From Clostridium disporicum (GTDB taxonomy: Bacteria > Bacillota > Clostridia > Clostridiales > Clostridiaceae), in the NCBI RefSeq assembly GCF_001405015.1, contig NZ_CYZX01000014.1, positions 31,257-95,256 on the forward strand: 64,000 nt of DNA, in the 5' to 3' direction. Both the position numbers and the translations under genes were made by a program. Positions 9,246 to 18,099 of this stretch are shown one piece after another. Position 1 is the stretch's first letter; each line of letters starts with the position of its first letter. The notes under the pieces were generated by a model. That model did no database searches. It was not told the origin of the DNA and saw only the letters and a list, made by a program, of their open reading frames with translations.

Positions 9246-9274
9246 TTTTATATAGCAAATTAGGAGAGAAGAAT

Positions 9275-10081
9275 ATGAATTGGATAATTAATTTTTTTAA
9301 AGGGATTGCTATAAGCGTAGCTACAATGGTTCCAGGAGTTAGTGGAGGAACAATGGCTATAATATTAAATGTATATGATGATTTAATTCATGCAGTAGGT
9401 TCGTTTTTTGAGGACTGGAGAAAACATAGTAAGTTAATATTTCAACTAGCTTTAGGTGGAATTGTAGGAGTACTAGCTTTTAGTAGGATAATTGATAAAG
9501 CTTTAGATAAGTTTCCAACCTTAATGGCTTTTTTCTTTATTGGAGTAATCCTTGGAGGAATACCAACTCTATATAGAAAAGCAATATCTATAGAAAAGAG
9601 TAATTTCAATTATATATTTTTAATTGTTGGTTTTGTTTTAGCCTTGTTTTTATCGGGTAATAATGAAGTTGCTAGCATAGCGATAGAAAGCACAGGAATA
9701 TTTAATATTGGTCTATTAGTTTTGGCAGGTATAATAATTGCAGTAGCACTTATATTACCAGGAATTAGTGGGTCTTTTATATTATTAATTTTAGGATTAT
9801 ATGATGTAACTTTAGATGCAATTAATACATTTAATATTAAATTTTTAATTCCTGTTGGAATAGGAGTGTTAATAGGAGTTGTATTAACTACAAAGATTAT
9901 TGAAAAATTAATAAAAAAATATCCAGGAAAAACTTATATGATGATATTAGGTTTTGTTGTAGGGTCAATAATAGCTATATATCCTAGTGAAGCGACTAAT
10001 ACTAATATTATATATTCAATATTGGCATTAATAATTGGATTTATTATTATTTATTTTATTTCTAAAAAAGATAAAGAGTAG
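9275..10081 (+). CDS. DUF368 membrane protein, PopT-type polyprenyl-phosphate translocase
   Basis: This 268-residue protein has about eight helices and the two inverted DUF368 signatures, MVPGVSGGTMAIIL near residue 20 and LPGISGSFILLILGLYD near 163. DUF368 proteins (PopT) have been shown to recycle undecaprenyl phosphate across the membrane for cell wall synthesis, along with DedA proteins. It stands alone, starting behind a GGAGAG site and ending at a strong terminator. Family assignment is secure; the role follows from the family. Confidence 0.88.
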   Translation: MNWIINFFKGIAISVATMVPGVSGGTMAIILNVYDDLIHAVGSFFEDWRKHSKLIFQLALGGIVGVLAFSRIIDKALDKFPTLMAFFFIGVILGGIPTLYRKAISIEKSNFNYIFLIVGFVLALFLSGNNEVASIAIESTGIFNIGLLVLAGIIIAVALILPGISGSFILLILGLYDVTLDAINTFNIKFLIPVGIGVLIGVVLTTKIIEKLIKKYPGKTYMMILGFVVGSIIAIYPSEATNTNIIYSILALIIGFIIIYFISKKDKE

Positions 10082-10136
10082 TTAAGTTAAGATAAAATAA
10101 ATTTAGCCATAAAAATTTCATCTTTAATAAATATTG

Positions 10137-10172
10137 AAAAGCCTTCGGCAAATATTAATGCCGAAGGCTTTT
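10137..10172. terminator. Bidirectional terminator between convergent genes
   Basis: A perfect 14-bp stem, AAAAGCCTTCGGCA with TGCCGAAGGCTTTT, has A and T runs on its two sides. It serves both the DUF368 gene and the minus-strand MATE gene. Confidence 0.93.
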
Positions 10173-10174
10173 AC

Positions 10175-11563
10175 TTAATTAATAACTACATCTAAAGTAG
10201 CTTGTGAATTCTCTTCAATAGTAAGTTTATTTAATGATTTAAATTCTTTAGCTATTAATATTATTGTAATAACTACAGATAATAGGTCAGCACAAGCACC
10301 AGCAGCCCATACTCCATCTAATCCCATGAATTTAGGTAATATTAGTGTGAATGGAATTAAAAGAATAACTTGTCTTAATAAACTTACAAACATAGACATT
10401 TTAGCCTTACCAACAGATTGATAGTAACTTGTTGCTACTATATTAATTCCTACGATAGGCATCATAAGTAAATAAATTCTTAAGCCTTTAACAGCTAGTC
10501 CAGTAAGTTCAGCATCATTATTAAATATACTTATTGCAAGTTGAGGGAATAATTGAATTAATATTCCTCCAATAGAACAAATTATTGTTGCAGCTATAGT
10601 AGCATATATAAATGTTTTTTTAGCTCTCTCGAATTTTCTTGCTCCGTAATTAAAACCTATTATCGGTTGGCAACCTTGATTTATACCGAATATAGGCATC
10701 ATAAATACCATGTTTAAAGAACTAATAACTGTCATTGCACCGATAGCTAAGTCATTTCCATAAGTTTTTAGAGCATTATTTGCTACAACTTGTACTAAGC
10801 TGTTTGCTATTTGAGTAGCGAAAGGAGCGATTCCTATAGCAAATGTCATCATAATCAAACTTTTTTGAAGTTTAAGGTTTGGTATTTTTAACTTTAAATT
10901 AGATTTACCTTTTGTGTAATAATATAAAATAATAAAGAATGTAAGTGCTTGTGAAATAACAGTTGCAAAAGCAGCACCTTTGATTCCCATATTGAACATA
11001 AATACAAAAACATAATCTAACACAACGTTAGTAAGACATCCAACAATCATAGTGAATGATGCCATTTTAGGATTACCATCAGCTCTTACTGTACTATTTA
11101 GAGCGAAAGAAAGAATATTAAAAGTAGAGCCAACTAAAATTACTGTTATATATTCTTTAGCATAGAATAAAGTATTGCTACTTGCACCAAATATATTTAA
11201 TATAGGATTTATAAAGATAAGTCCTATGGCAGTTATTGCAATACCAACTATTAAACTTAAAGTAACTGCACTACCAATTAACTTTTCAGCAACATCTTTT
11301 TTCCCACGCCCAAGATTTAAAGATATATTAGCTGTTGATCCTATACCAATAAGCATACCAAATGCTAAAAGAATTGACATAATAGGCATTGTAATACCTA
11401 CACCAGTTAAAGCTAAAGAACCAACTTCAGGAATTCGTCCAATAAACATCCTATCAACGATATTATATAAAGCATTTACTAGCATTCCTATAATTGCAGG
11501 AATAGAATATTTTAGAAGTAACTTTCCAATAGATTCTTCTGCTAAATATTTTTGATTACTCAT
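10175..11563 (-). CDS. MATE family multidrug efflux transporter
   Basis: This 462-residue protein has about 12 helices in two MatE halves. It includes the N-terminal block PAIIGMLVNALYNIVDRMFIG and the second-half block PIFGINQGCQPIIGFNYGAR typical of the DinF/NorM-like (VmrA/MepA) branch. Such proteins export cationic drugs in exchange for Na+ or H+. It overlaps the upstream MarR gene by 4 bp, so the regulator and pump are co-transcribed and the pump probably answers to that regulator, as in the mepRA arrangement. Confidence 0.92.
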   Translation of the reverse strand: MSNQKYLAEESIGKLLLKYSIPAIIGMLVNALYNIVDRMFIGRIPEVGSLALTGVGITMPIMSILLAFGMLIGIGSTANISLNLGRGKKDVAEKLIGSAVTLSLIVGIAITAIGLIFINPILNIFGASSNTLFYAKEYITVILVGSTFNILSFALNSTVRADGNPKMASFTMIVGCLTNVVLDYVFVFMFNMGIKGAAFATVISQALTFFIILYYYTKGKSNLKLKIPNLKLQKSLIMMTFAIGIAPFATQIANSLVQVVANNALKTYGNDLAIGAMTVISSLNMVFMMPIFGINQGCQPIIGFNYGARKFERAKKTFIYATIAATIICSIGGILIQLFPQLAISIFNNDAELTGLAVKGLRIYLLMMPIVGINIVATSYYQSVGKAKMSMFVSLLRQVILLIPFTLILPKFMGLDGVWAAGACADLLSVVITIILIAKEFKSLNKLTIEENSQATLDVVIN

Positions 11564-12006
11564 TTATTACCTCCTAGTTTTTTTGAAACATTATTAGTTA
11601 ATTTATTTAATATTTTTAATCCATAAAGAATTTCTTCGTCACTTAAGTCCGAAGTAAGCATATCTTCCCACTTCATTAAACCCTCTAGGAATTCTTCTTT
11701 AATTTCTAAAGCTTTATTTGTTAAATAGATTCTATTTATTCTTTTATCTTCAGAATCTTTATTTCTTTCTATATAACCAAGTTCTTCGAGTTTTTTTATG
11801 GCTTTAGCTGTAGTTCCTTTATCTATGTTAATAATATCTGAAAGTTCTTCTTGACTAATACCGTCATTTCTATACAAATGAATCATAAACATGTATTGAC
11901 CAGAACCAATTCCAAATTTATTAAATTCTTTTGAATAAAAAACATTAGCTTGACGGTGTAGAATTGATATATATTTACCAAAATATTCATCGTTTTTATT
12001 GTTCAT
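11560..12006 (-). CDS. MarR family transcriptional regulator
   Basis: This 148-residue winged-helix protein has the MarR layout: helix-turn-helix at about 60-85 (SQEELSDIINIDKGTTAKAIKKLEE), the wing DSEDKRINRIYLT, and dimerisation helices at both ends. An AAAGGA site precedes ATG 12006. It is first in the operon with the MATE pump and lies just downstream of a perfect palindrome that overlaps its promoter, so autorepression relieved by a pump substrate is the likely mode. Confidence 0.92.
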   Translation of the reverse strand: MNNKNDEYFGKYISILHRQANVFYSKEFNKFGIGSGQYMFMIHLYRNDGISQEELSDIINIDKGTTAKAIKKLEELGYIERNKDSEDKRINRIYLTNKALEIKEEFLEGLMKWEDMLTSDLSDEEILYGLKILNKLTNNVSKKLGGNK

Positions 12007-12041
12007 AAAATAATCCTTTCTTAATTTGCTTTGCTTGATAT

Positions 12042-12078
12042 ATTATAATGCTAAATTAGTTGCAATTGCAACTAATTT
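12042..12078 (-). promoter_or_regulatory. marR-MATE promoter with palindromic operator
   Basis: A perfect 26-bp palindrome spans 12053-12078, with core AGTTGCAATTGCAACT. On the minus strand it contains the -35 TTGCAA (12071-12066), followed after 18 bp by a perfect TATAAT (12047-12042). MarR bound here would block RNA polymerase. Confidence 0.8.
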
Positions 12079-12274
12079 ATTAATGAAATTATATAAAGTT
12101 TTTGCAATTTTATCTATAAAGGCAATTAAAGTATATTTACGATAAGAATATAAGTTTATAATATATAGAATAAATTAGTATAAAAGTATATAATAGTGGA
12201 TGTTTATAAATAATTGGAATTATATCCATAGGGTATAAATATGATTTAATAATTAGATTATAAGGAGAAAGTTT

Positions 12275-13159
12275 ATGTGGGTTTTATATGCCTTTGCTTC
12301 AGCAGTATTTGCAGGAACTACATCAATCTTAGCTAAGATGGGAATAAAAGATGTTGATTCTCATGTTGCTACAGCCATAAGAACAATAGTTGTTTTAGTT
12401 TTTTCATGGATGATGGTATTTGTAGTAGGATCTCAGTGGACGGTAAATGATATAAGTATAAAAAGTTATGTCTTTTTAATACTTTCAGGTCTGGCAACAG
12501 GAGCATCATGGCTTTGTTATTTTAAAGCATTACAAATAGGAGATGTAAATAAAGTTGTTGCAGTTGATAAATCAAGTACAATTTTAACGATGATATTGGC
12601 ATTTATTATTTTAGGAGAGCAGATTACTATAAATATGATACTAGGAATGATAGGGATAGGAATAGGAACATATTTGATGATTCAAAAGAAAACTGTAAAT
12701 GTAGAAGATAATAAGCAAATAAAAGGAATTAAAAATAAAGCTTGGTTATTATATGCATCACTTTCAGCTATATTTGCATCATTAACATCTATTCTTGCTA
12801 AAATAGGAATAGATAATGTTGAATCAAACCTAGGTACTGCTATAAGAACAATTGTGGTTTTAATTATGTCTTGGATTATAGTATTTATAACTAAGAAGCA
12901 ACATGAAGTGAAAAATATAGATAGAAGAAGCTTAGCGTTTATAGTATTATCAGGTCTAGCAACAGGAGCTTCATGGCTATGTTATTATAAAGCTTTACAA
13001 GATGGACTGGCTAGTGTAGTCGTACCGATTGATAAACTAAGCATATTAGTAACTGTAGGTTTTGCATATATCTTTTTAAAAGAAAAGCTTTCTAAAAAAT
13101 CTGTAATTGGATTAGGACTGATAGTTGTAGGAACATTAGCATTATTAATAAAAATATAA
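12275..13159 (+). CDS. EamA (DMT) family transporter
   Basis: This 294-residue membrane protein has ten helices formed by two clear internal repeats: LSGLATGASWLCYFKALQIG near residue 70 recurs as LSGLATGASWLCYYKALQDG near 230. That is the 10-TMS drug/metabolite transporter (EamA) layout. The substrate cannot be told from sequence. Start ATG 12275 follows an AAGGAG site. It is a single-gene unit ending at a terminator shared with the convergent AraC gene. Confidence 0.9.
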   Translation: MWVLYAFASAVFAGTTSILAKMGIKDVDSHVATAIRTIVVLVFSWMMVFVVGSQWTVNDISIKSYVFLILSGLATGASWLCYFKALQIGDVNKVVAVDKSSTILTMILAFIILGEQITINMILGMIGIGIGTYLMIQKKTVNVEDNKQIKGIKNKAWLLYASLSAIFASLTSILAKIGIDNVESNLGTAIRTIVVLIMSWIIVFITKKQHEVKNIDRRSLAFIVLSGLATGASWLCYYKALQDGLASVVVPIDKLSILVTVGFAYIFLKEKLSKKSVIGLGLIVVGTLALLIKI

Positions 13160-13163
13160 AATA

Positions 13164-13197
13164 AAAAATCTTCAGCTTGCTTGCTGGAGATTTTTTT
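13164..13197. terminator. Bidirectional terminator
   Basis: AAAAATCTTCAGC pairs with GCTGGAGATTTTT (one G-T pair), and T runs are present for both strands. It serves the EamA gene and the minus-strand AraC gene. Confidence 0.88.
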
Positions 13198-13200
13198 ATT

Positions 13201-14427
13201 TTATATAGATGTCTTAGAGGTATATTTTTTAGGTGTTATACCTGTGAATCTTTTAAATGTTTTAGTAAAGTAACTTTGATCATGAAAACATAATAAAGTT
13301 GAAACTTCTAATATAGAATAGTTAGTATGAGTTAAAAGATATTTAGCTTCGTCAATTTTACATTTTAATATGTATTCGCTTAAGCTAATTTTCACCTCCT
13401 TTTTGAATTTTGAAGATATATAAGGGGGAGATAGATTTAACATTTTACTAATTTTTAAAAGTGAAATATCTTCGTATAGATGCTTCAAAATTATGTCTAT
13501 GCAAGTATAAGTAATTTTAGAGTAGTTAAATTTTTGTACTTCTTTTACTTTTGCTGCAAAGGCTATAGGGATTTTACTTTCTATGGTAATAAAAGAACTA
13601 ATATTATTAATTTCTTCAATATTTTGAATGAATGAATCACTAAGGGTAAAAGCATCCTCACATGATACACCACCATCAATAGATGCCTGAGTGCATAAGG
13701 TTATTAGTGCTATAATTAAGTTTTTTCGGTTTCTTAGGTCATTACTTTTGACAACAGTACCTAATTCACCATCAGGTTTAGATTTTAAATCTAATAAGAG
13801 CTTATCTATGTTTCCAGTTTTTATATCATTATAAATACATCTTATAAGCTTGTTGCTATGATGATGAGTAGTATTTTGTCTATTTGTAGTTAATAAAGTT
13901 TTATATGTATTTTTTACTTTGAAATTAATGTCCAAATAGGAGTTATCATCCTTTAAAATATAATCATTATACATGGGACTGTTGTAAATAGAGAAAAAAA
14001 GTAGACTAATCCAATTTAATATAGTTGATATTTCTATAACTGGAATCTCGCTATAATACTTATATATAAGATTCTTATCAATATTTGAAATATAGTTATT
14101 GTTATAGATATAATTTTTATCTATAGGACTGCTTAAAATCGGCCCAATAACTATAGAACCTACATACTCTTTAAAGATTAAGTTAATTATTATAAATTTA
14201 AAATCATGCTTAGTGGTAACTAGTATTGGAATATTTAAAGTACAATAACTCATAGATAACTTGATAAGTAAATTATCAAAATCTATTGATATATCCGTTG
14301 GTGACATATTTTTAACAGAATACAGTATGTTATTTTTATTAGAAATATAACATACAGAAGTGTTAAAAGTATTAAATGTTAAGTTGCATAGATATTTAAT
14401 TTTATCAAGTGAAATATTATCATTCAT
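13201..14427 (-). CDS. AraC family transcriptional regulator
   Basis: This 408-residue protein ends in a typical AraC double helix-turn-helix (about 305-405). The first is SLLKISKMLNLSPPYISSKFKKE; the second is SILEVSTLLCFHDQSYFTKTFKR followed by the TGITPKKY signature. The N-terminal 250 residues look like a sensor domain I cannot name. It is transcribed divergently from the LevR-type activator gene next to the beta-glucoside PTS operon, so it may co-regulate sugar use. That link rests on position only. Confidence 0.85.
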   Translation of the reverse strand: MNDNISLDKIKYLCNLTFNTFNTSVCYISNKNNILYSVKNMSPTDISIDFDNLLIKLSMSYCTLNIPILVTTKHDFKFIIINLIFKEYVGSIVIGPILSSPIDKNYIYNNNYISNIDKNLIYKYYSEIPVIEISTILNWISLLFFSIYNSPMYNDYILKDDNSYLDINFKVKNTYKTLLTTNRQNTTHHHSNKLIRCIYNDIKTGNIDKLLLDLKSKPDGELGTVVKSNDLRNRKNLIIALITLCTQASIDGGVSCEDAFTLSDSFIQNIEEINNISSFITIESKIPIAFAAKVKEVQKFNYSKITYTCIDIILKHLYEDISLLKISKMLNLSPPYISSKFKKEVKISLSEYILKCKIDEAKYLLTHTNYSILEVSTLLCFHDQSYFTKTFKRFTGITPKKYTSKTSI

Positions 14428-14561
14428 ATTAAGTCCTCTATAATAAAATATTTATAAAAATATTAAAATAATACAAAAATAAAGTTTTTGTAAATGTTAA
14501 CATATAATATATAAAAAATCAACATAATATTTTAATTAAGTAAAATATTGGAGGGATGAAA

Positions 14562-17276
14562 TTGGGGAGAATAGATGAGGTATTTAACAAGTTAATTGAA
14601 TTATATGATGGTGAAGGTGTTGCTACAATCGATATTGCAAGCGAATTAGGATTAAGCAGAGCAAACGTAAGTAATGATTTAAATCGTTTATGTGAAGAAG
14701 GCAAAGCAATAAAGAAATGTGGAAAGCCTGTATTATTTACTCCAATAATTAAAAAGAAACTTAAAGTTAAAAAAATCTTAAATGAGAATGTATTAGACAG
14801 TTTTGTTGCTGAAAACAAAAGTTTATGCTCAGCAGTTGAACAAGCTAAAGCATCTGTTTTATATCCACCAAATGGAATGAATATGTTGGTTCTCGGAGAA
14901 ACTGGTGTAGGAAAATCAATGTTTGTATCACTAATACATAAATATGGAATAGAGATGAAGAAGTTTTTAGAGAACTCTCCATTAATAACGTTTAATTGTG
15001 CAGACTATGCAAATAATCCTCAGCTTTTATTAGGTCAGTTATTTGGATGTAAGAAAGGAGCTTATACAGGTGCTGATTCTGACAAGATAGGATTAATAGA
15101 AAAGGCAAATAATGGGATTTTGTTTTTAGATGAGGTTCATAGATTACCATCTGAAGGGCAAGAAATGCTTTTTACTTTTATGGATAAAGGTATATATAGA
15201 AGACTTGGAGAAACGGAATTTGAGCGAAAGGCAAAAGTACTTATTGTTTGCGCTACTACAGAAAATCCAGAAAAAGTTCTATTAAAAACATTTACTAGAA
15301 GAATTCCAATGACAATACATATTCCATCTTTAGCTGAGAGAAGTGTTGAAGAGAGATTTTCTTTGATTAGTGCATTTATGAAAGATGAATCAGCTAGATT
15401 AGATAAAGAGATAAAGGTATCTATGAATTCTATAAAAGCTTTATTGAGTTATGATTGTGAAGCAAATATAGGACAATTAAAAGTAGATATTCAATTAATA
15501 TGTGCAAGAGCTTATGCAGAATATGTATCAGGTAAGAAAATAGATATAAAGGTAAATAGCTTGGATTTGCCTTTATATATAAGAAAGGGTTTATATAAAG
15601 AAGTTGATCATAGGCAATTGTGGAACAAGCTTATAGATATTAATAAAAAGTATTGTATATTTAATAATCTTGATGATGAGATAATATTTGAAGATTATAA
15701 AGGAGAAAGTAATATATATGAGTTAATAGAAGCAAGATATCATCAATTAAAAGAGAGAGGAATTGATGAATCAAATTTACAGGAAACTATTAACTTTGAT
15801 ATAGATAATTATTTCAAGAAGTATATTAATAAGCTTAATAAAAATTTTAGTTGTACTTTTGATATATCACAACTAGAAGGATTTATCGATGGGGATATAA
15901 GAAGAGTTATACTAGAAATAATTAATTTTAGTGAAGATAGATTAAATAGAAAGTTAAGTGAGAAGGTTTGCTATGGAATTGCTGTACATATTAATAGTTC
16001 CATAGATAGGATTAAATCTAATAAAAAGATTACTAATCCACAATTAAATAAAATTCGAGTTGAAAATACTAGTGAGTTTAATATAGCATTAGATTTACTA
16101 AAAATTATTGAGAGATCTTTAGATATAAGTATGCCTATAGATGAAGCTGGGTTTTTAGCTATATTTTTAGCATATGATAAATGTAATATAAAAAAGGAAG
16201 AACAAGAAGTAAAGGTTATAGTTATTGCTCATGGAGAGACTACAGCTACATCTATGGTTAATGCTACTAATAAGTTATTAGGAAATAATTATGCTATAGG
16301 GATAAATGCGCCTATAGAAGAAAGTCCAGAAAAAGTATTAGAAAGAGTTAAGAAATATATTAGTAAAAAAATAAAATCTGATATTTTATTTTTAGTTGAT
16401 ATGGGTTCATTAACAACTTTTGCAAAAGAAATAGAAGCAGAGTTTAACATAAAAACTAGGGTTATGCCTTTAGTAAGTACTCTACATGTTCTTGAAGCAA
16501 CAAGAAAAGCTATGCTTGGATATAATGTTGATGAAATATTAAATGATATGATAAAAGTTAATGAGTTATACATTACTGACTATCAAAAAGAAAATGAAGT
16601 TTTAACAAGTGAGAGTATAAAAAAATTAGCTATATTATCTGTATGTACAACAGGTGATGGTGGAGCTAAAAGTATACTTAATTTATTAGAAAATAAACTA
16701 AATTATGATAGTAACGTAATAGATATTATTACAATGAATTTAATTGGTGTAGAAAATATAGAGAATAAGATAAATAGGTTATCAAGAGAGTATAAAATAA
16801 TATCTTTAATAAGTACATTCGATATAGAGGTAGATATATTTAAGCTTTCGCTAAAAGATATATTTGTTGGGGATGGAATTGATAAATTACAAAAAGTTAT
16901 TGATTTAGAAACAACATATATAAAAATGGTAGAAACTCTTAAAACACATTTAAAACACATTGATGGAGAAAGAGTTTTAGAGCATATAAAGTGTTTTAAT
17001 GAAAGAATCCAGAAAAAAATAAATATGAAAATAGAAACAAATAGACTGATAGGAATAACGCTTCATATAGCTTGTATGATAGATAGATTAAGTGAAGGAA
17101 TAAAGGCAGAGCCTTTTGAATTAAAGGAGAAATTTATAGCAGAAAACCAAGAGTTATTTAACTTGGTAAAGATTGAAATAAATAAATTAAAGAATAAATA
17201 CTATGAAAATATTGAAGTAGATGATGATGAAATATGCTATATTACTAGTTTCTTCAAAGGTGGATTTATAAATTAA
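14562..17276 (+). CDS. LevR/ManR-type sigma-54-dependent PTS activator
   Basis: This 904-residue regulator has, in order: an N-terminal winged helix (about 1-60); a sigma-54 AAA+ domain with Walker A GETGVGKS (about 112), GAYTGA (about 166) and ILFLDEVH (about 186); PRD1 (AVHINSSIDR, about 470); an EIIA-Man-like domain (VIAHGETT, about 552); an EIIB-like domain (SVCTTGDGG, about 692); and PRD2 (TLHIACMIDR, about 830). PTS phosphorylation of these His/Cys residues tunes activity. GGAGGG at 14550-14555 abuts ATG 14556 but is ideally spaced from TTG 14562, so I choose TTG. The downstream PTS operon has a sigma-54 promoter, its obvious target. Confidence 0.93.
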   Translation: MGRIDEVFNKLIELYDGEGVATIDIASELGLSRANVSNDLNRLCEEGKAIKKCGKPVLFTPIIKKKLKVKKILNENVLDSFVAENKSLCSAVEQAKASVLYPPNGMNMLVLGETGVGKSMFVSLIHKYGIEMKKFLENSPLITFNCADYANNPQLLLGQLFGCKKGAYTGADSDKIGLIEKANNGILFLDEVHRLPSEGQEMLFTFMDKGIYRRLGETEFERKAKVLIVCATTENPEKVLLKTFTRRIPMTIHIPSLAERSVEERFSLISAFMKDESARLDKEIKVSMNSIKALLSYDCEANIGQLKVDIQLICARAYAEYVSGKKIDIKVNSLDLPLYIRKGLYKEVDHRQLWNKLIDINKKYCIFNNLDDEIIFEDYKGESNIYELIEARYHQLKERGIDESNLQETINFDIDNYFKKYINKLNKNFSCTFDISQLEGFIDGDIRRVILEIINFSEDRLNRKLSEKVCYGIAVHINSSIDRIKSNKKITNPQLNKIRVENTSEFNIALDLLKIIERSLDISMPIDEAGFLAIFLAYDKCNIKKEEQEVKVIVIAHGETTATSMVNATNKLLGNNYAIGINAPIEESPEKVLERVKKYISKKIKSDILFLVDMGSLTTFAKEIEAEFNIKTRVMPLVSTLHVLEATRKAMLGYNVDEILNDMIKVNELYITDYQKENEVLTSESIKKLAILSVCTTGDGGAKSILNLLENKLNYDSNVIDIITMNLIGVENIENKINRLSREYKIISLISTFDIEVDIFKLSLKDIFVGDGIDKLQKVIDLETTYIKMVETLKTHLKHIDGERVLEHIKCFNERIQKKINMKIETNRLIGITLHIACMIDRLSEGIKAEPFELKEKFIAENQELFNLVKIEINKLKNKYYENIEVDDDEICYITSFFKGGFIN

Positions 17277-17293
17277 TAATAATGTTTTAATAG

Positions 17294-17318
17294 AAACTCT
17301 CATTAATTGAGAGTTTTT
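17294..17318 (+). terminator. Terminator after the sigma-54 activator gene
   Basis: AAACTCTC pairs with GAGAGTTT around a short AT loop, followed by TTTT. Confidence 0.85.
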
Positions 17319-17340
17319 ATTTTATGTGTTTCATTAGTTT

Positions 17341-17356
17341 TGGCATGGCAATTGCT
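17341..17356 (+). promoter_or_regulatory. Sigma-54 (-24/-12) promoter of the PTS operon
   Basis: TGGCAT-N5-TTGCT fits the sigma-54 consensus TGGCAC-N5-TTGCA/T with the invariant GG and GC. It lies 46 bp before the IIA gene and directly downstream of the sigma-54 activator gene. Confidence 0.9.
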
Positions 17357-17402
17357 TTATATATTATTAAGAAAACATAAAAAATTAAGAGGTGAATAGA
17401 AG

Positions 17403-17729
17403 ATGGATAATATGGAGTATCAAGAAGTAGTATTTGGATTAATAGTAAATGCAGGAAATGCTAGAAGTAAAGCTATGAACTCAATAAGGTTAGCTAAGAA
17501 AGGTAAGATAGAAGAAGCTAAAGAAAATTTAAAATTATCTGAAGAAGATTTAAATCTTGCTCATGAAATACAGACTAAGCTGATTCAAGGAGAAGCAGCG
17601 GGCGAGAAAACAGAACTTTCATTATTGATGGTACATGCTCAAGATCATTTGATGAACGCAATAACAGTAAAGGATTTAGCAAATGAAATAATTGATATTC
17701 ATGAAAAATTTATGATAGAGCAAGGTTAA
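17403..17729 (+). CDS. PTS lactose/cellobiose-type IIA component
   Basis: This 108-residue cytoplasmic phosphocarrier carries the conserved VHAQDHLMNA motif. His78 matches the phosphorylated histidine of the Lac-family IIA proteins, and Asp81 fits the metal-binding aspartate of the trimer. It is first in the sigma-54 operon, behind a GAGGTG site. It passes phosphate from HPr to the IIB proteins coded downstream. Confidence 0.93.
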   Translation: MDNMEYQEVVFGLIVNAGNARSKAMNSIRLAKKGKIEEAKENLKLSEEDLNLAHEIQTKLIQGEAAGEKTELSLLMVHAQDHLMNAITVKDLANEIIDIHEKFMIEQG

Positions 17730-17784
17730 TCTTTTATAAAAGTATTTATTTAAATTTATATATTTATTTTGGGAGGAAAGAATA

Positions 17785-18084
17785 ATGAAAAAAATTACCT
17801 TAATTTGTGCAGCAGGTATGTCTACAAGTTTATTAGTAACAAAAATGGAGAATGTAGCAAAGAAAAACAATTTGCCGGTTGAAATAACCGCAATTCCACA
17901 ATCAAAATTTGTTGAGTATGAAGATAAGACAGATATTCTATTATTAGGACCTCAAGTTAGCTTCCTATATGAAGATTTTAAAGAAAAATATGAACCAAAG
18001 GGAATAGTAGTTAAAGTTATAGATAGTGCAGATTATGGAATGATGAATGGTGCTAAAGTTCTTAAAGCAGCATTAACTAAATAA
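17785..18084 (+). CDS. PTS cellobiose-type IIB component (first copy)
   Basis: This 99-residue protein has the P-loop-like active site CAAGMSTSLL with Cys8 as the phosphorylation site, typical of the Lac-family IIB (CelA) fold. It starts behind a GGGAGGA site and is followed 15 bp later by the IIC gene. A second, distinct IIB gene closes the operon. Confidence 0.93.
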   Translation: MKKITLICAAGMSTSLLVTKMENVAKKNNLPVEITAIPQSKFVEYEDKTDILLLGPQVSFLYEDFKEKYEPKGIVVKVIDSADYGMMNGAKVLKAALTK

Positions 18085-18099
18085 AAGGGGGATTTAAAA

